The notes beneath the pieces were generated by a model, which ran no database searches, had not been told where the DNA came from, and saw only the letters and a program-made list of their open reading frames with translations. DNA of 6,902 bases from Spirochaetaceae bacterium (GTDB lineage: Bacteria > Spirochaetota > Spirochaetia > Treponematales > Treponemataceae). The position numbers and the translations under genes are program-made. Where the stretch lies: assembly GCA_017646305.1 (NCBI GenBank), contig JAGCMR010000016.1:1-6902 (forward strand), read 5' to 3'. Shown in pieces: positions 5,537-6,902 of this stretch (its first letter is position 1; each line of letters begins with the position of its first letter).

Positions 5537-6020
5537 TCTCGCCCTCCGTCGTTATAATACAAATATAGTGGGTAATCACAAAAAATACAATGAACTTTTG
5601 AGTTGTAATTACATTTTTTACACCGAATAAAATCTGAATCAGCTACACTAATTTAGACAAAAAATAAGGAGGCGTAAATATGGAGGAAATAAGAAAGACG
5701 AGCAAGACGAATTTTCACAAAACACAACATGATTGTTTTTGATCCCAAGTAAAGTTTTATGAACTGGACAGTCGTAAGATTTCAAACACAAATACCCTTG
5801 AAAAACTCAACCGTGAAATTTCTGTTTAACGTTGGATGATGGATTTGTGGCTTTTTTCAGGAACGAAATTAAGAGCTAAACTTGACACAATCTTTGGGTG
5901 TAAGATTTCACGTTCTTTGACAATAAATTTTCTGGTATTGCGTTTTCAACCTGCAACAGCCCGATTCCCCTCCCTAGCTTCACCACCCCAATTATGCTAC
6001 AGTAAGCGAGGTATACCACA
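5537..6020. other. Intergenic region, mostly non-coding
   Basis: This 484-bp gap separates the divergent ATPase and radical SAM genes. Next to the ATPase start there is a weak minus-strand promoter match (TTGTGA 5581-5576, TATTAT 5559-5554, 16-base spacer). It contains a mini-ORF with an in-frame stop (5680-5829). An 11-bp direct repeat, GTAAGATTTCA, occurs at 5774-5784 and 5900-5910. CGTGAAAT (5812-5819) and ATTTCACG (5905-5912) are inverse complements. Two TTGACA hexamers (5882-5887, 5917-5922) lack matching -10 boxes at normal spacing. I see no RNA gene or mobile-element end here. Confidence 0.5.
5680..5829 (+). pseudogene. Mini-ORF with in-frame UGA, probable decayed gene
   Basis: A strong ribosome site (AAGGAGG, 5666-5672) precedes ATG 5680, which opens a 20-residue reading frame (MEEIRKTSKTNFHKTQHDCF) ending at TGA 5740-5742. 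The same frame then stays open for 28 more codons with plausible protein-like content (KFYELDSRKI, TLEKLNREISV) to TAA 5827-5829. This suggests a roughly 49-residue gene broken by one nonsense change. A real 20-residue peptide is the alternative. Selenocysteine reading of the UGA is unlikely, as no stem-loop is evident just after it. Family not recognised. Confidence 0.35.
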
Positions 6021-6902
6021 ATGAAAGTTCCATATTTGTCTGCTTCTGAATATTACAAAAGCATCTTTGGTCAAAAAATATACAAGATTAGTCTGGATGC
6101 TGGATGTACCTGTCCAACACGAGATGGTACCAAGGGAACAAGGGGCTGTATTTTTTGCAGTGCGGCGGGGTCTGGGGATTTTGCTTCTTCTCGGCGGCTT
6201 TCTATAAGGGAGCAAGTGGAACAGGCTAAGTCATTGGTAATCAACAAAATACCGAAAAGTCAGCGGAATCAGGCAAGGTTTATTGCCTATTTTCAGAACT
6301 TTACCAATACCTACGGCAACCAAACAGCTTTGCTGGCAAAATTTCAAGAAGCTCTCGAAGCTCCAGATATTGTAGGTATTTCCATTGCTACTCGCCCTGA
6401 TTGCCTGACAGACCATTTTATTCAAGCAATTGCCCAGTTAAAGCCTGCTCACTATCCAGAACATCAGGTCTTTCATATTTCCCTTGAACTGGGCTTCCAA
6501 ACCAGCAAGGAACAATCGGTGCAGTTTATTCGACGTGGCTATGAAAACCAGTGCTATGTTCAAGCAGTAGCAGCAATCCATCACCTTGCACCACAGATTC
6601 ACGTAGTAACCCATGTTATCTTTGGCCTTCCAGAAGAAACAACCTCAGATATGCTGGGTACGGTTCAATTTGTGTTAGCTTCCCAAACTGATGGCATAAA
6701 ATTTACCGTTTTACACATTCTCGAAAATACTGATTTAGCTCCATTGTGGAAGGCGGGGCAGGTGCCAACCTTAAGCCAAGAGGAATATTTTTCTCTTTTA
6801 AAACAAGCCCTAGCTCTCGTTCATGAGTATACCACGAAGCATGAAAAACCCATTGTGATTCATCGGCTCACGGGAGACGGCCCCAAGAAAATCTTACTTG
6901 CA
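6021..6902 (+). CDS. yhcC: Radical SAM protein, YhcC/TIGR01212 family, partial
   Basis: The frame is open from ATG 6021 to the right edge: 294 residues of a family usually about 300-320 long, so nearly complete. The iron-sulphur signature is C31-P-T-R-D-G, then C43-I-F-C46, which matches the CPxRDG-GCxFC pattern of YhcC proteins rather than the classic CxxxCxxC. Other family marks are YFQNFTNTYG (95-104), IATRPDCL, LELGFQTS with RRGYE, and HVIFGLPEET. It should bind a 4Fe-4S cluster and S-adenosylmethionine; the substrate is not established, and some relatives have been discussed as RNA- or tRNA-modifying enzymes. The ribosome site is weak (AGCGAGG, 6004-6010). Its GC content is higher than that of the left block in the lines sampled, so it is likely a resident housekeeping gene and not part of the signalling module. 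Confidence 0.92.
   Translation, partial: MKVPYLSASEYYKSIFGQKIYKISLDAGCTCPTRDGTKGTRGCIFCSAAGSGDFASSRRLSIREQVEQAKSLVINKIPKSQRNQARFIAYFQNFTNTYGNQTALLAKFQEALEAPDIVGISIATRPDCLTDHFIQAIAQLKPAHYPEHQVFHISLELGFQTSKEQSVQFIRRGYENQCYVQAVAAIHHLAPQIHVVTHVIFGLPEETTSDMLGTVQFVLASQTDGIKFTVLHILENTDLAPLWKAGQVPTLSQEEYFSLLKQALALVHEYTTKHEKPIVIHRLTGDGPKKILLA

Noticed and set aside
5740..5742. UGA as selenocysteine codon
   Set aside because: No bacterial SECIS-like stem-loop is seen just downstream, and the peptide matches no selenoprotein I know.
5882..5922. Two perfect TTGACA hexamers as promoters for the radical SAM gene
   Set aside because: The nearest -10-like hexamers (TAAGAT, TATTGC) are only 13 bases away, too close for sigma-70 spacing.
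5836..6024. Plus-strand 62-residue ORF
   Set aside because: No clear ribosome site, low-complexity Pro/Ser-rich C-terminus, overlaps the radical SAM start; probably a chance frame.
1..6902. CRISPR array, cas genes, rtcA or rtcB
   Set aside because: CARF-like proteins prompted the search, but no regularly spaced repeats and no Cas or Rtc enzyme motifs are present.

Overview
The window looks like a chromosomal stretch from a low-GC bacterium. Shine-Dalgarno sites are strong (AGGAGG-like), coding is dense and both sigma-54 and sigma-70 type promoters are visible. An anaerobic Firmicute or a spirochaete would fit, but the sequence does not settle the taxon. Spot counts of single 60-base lines gave about 25% GC at 3001-3060 and 33% at 1861-1920. 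They gave about 50% at 4561-4620, 42% at 6301-6360 and 53% at 6481-6540. These are samples, not a profile.

Left block (1-4112) reads as one accessory signalling module. A minus-strand gene cut by the left edge encodes a sigma-54 activator (bEBP) with Walker A, GAFTGA and Walker B motifs. Its N-terminal sensor looks like a CARF domain of the RtcR type. Facing it is a textbook -24/-12 promoter (1046-1061) that should drive a plus-strand operon of five genes: a DUF1232 membrane protein, a protein I do not recognise, a stand-alone CARF-like protein (TM1812/Csx type), a divergent sigma-70-like factor, and a small zinc-ribbon protein. The intergenic region between regulator and operon holds a 16-bp palindrome overlapping the -35 box of the regulator's own promoter, about 106 bp upstream of the predicted operon start. 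The operon mRNA is predicted to begin directly in a perfect 8-bp hairpin. Two strong hairpins lie between the second and third operon genes.

Working model (inference): the bEBP senses a nucleotide or RNA-derived signal and opens the sigma-54 promoter. The CARF protein and sigma-like factor it produces then form a second signalling and transcription layer. No rtcA, rtcB, cas gene, CRISPR array or obvious nuclease is visible, so the output is unknown. The candidate novelty is this pairing of two CARF-like sensors with two transcription-initiation devices.

Right block (4113-6902) looks unrelated. It holds a convergent minus-strand AAA_14/DUF4143 ATPase (4229-5536), a 484-bp poorly coding gap with a decayed-looking mini-ORF, and a YhcC/TIGR01212 radical SAM gene (from 6021) that is cut by the right edge.
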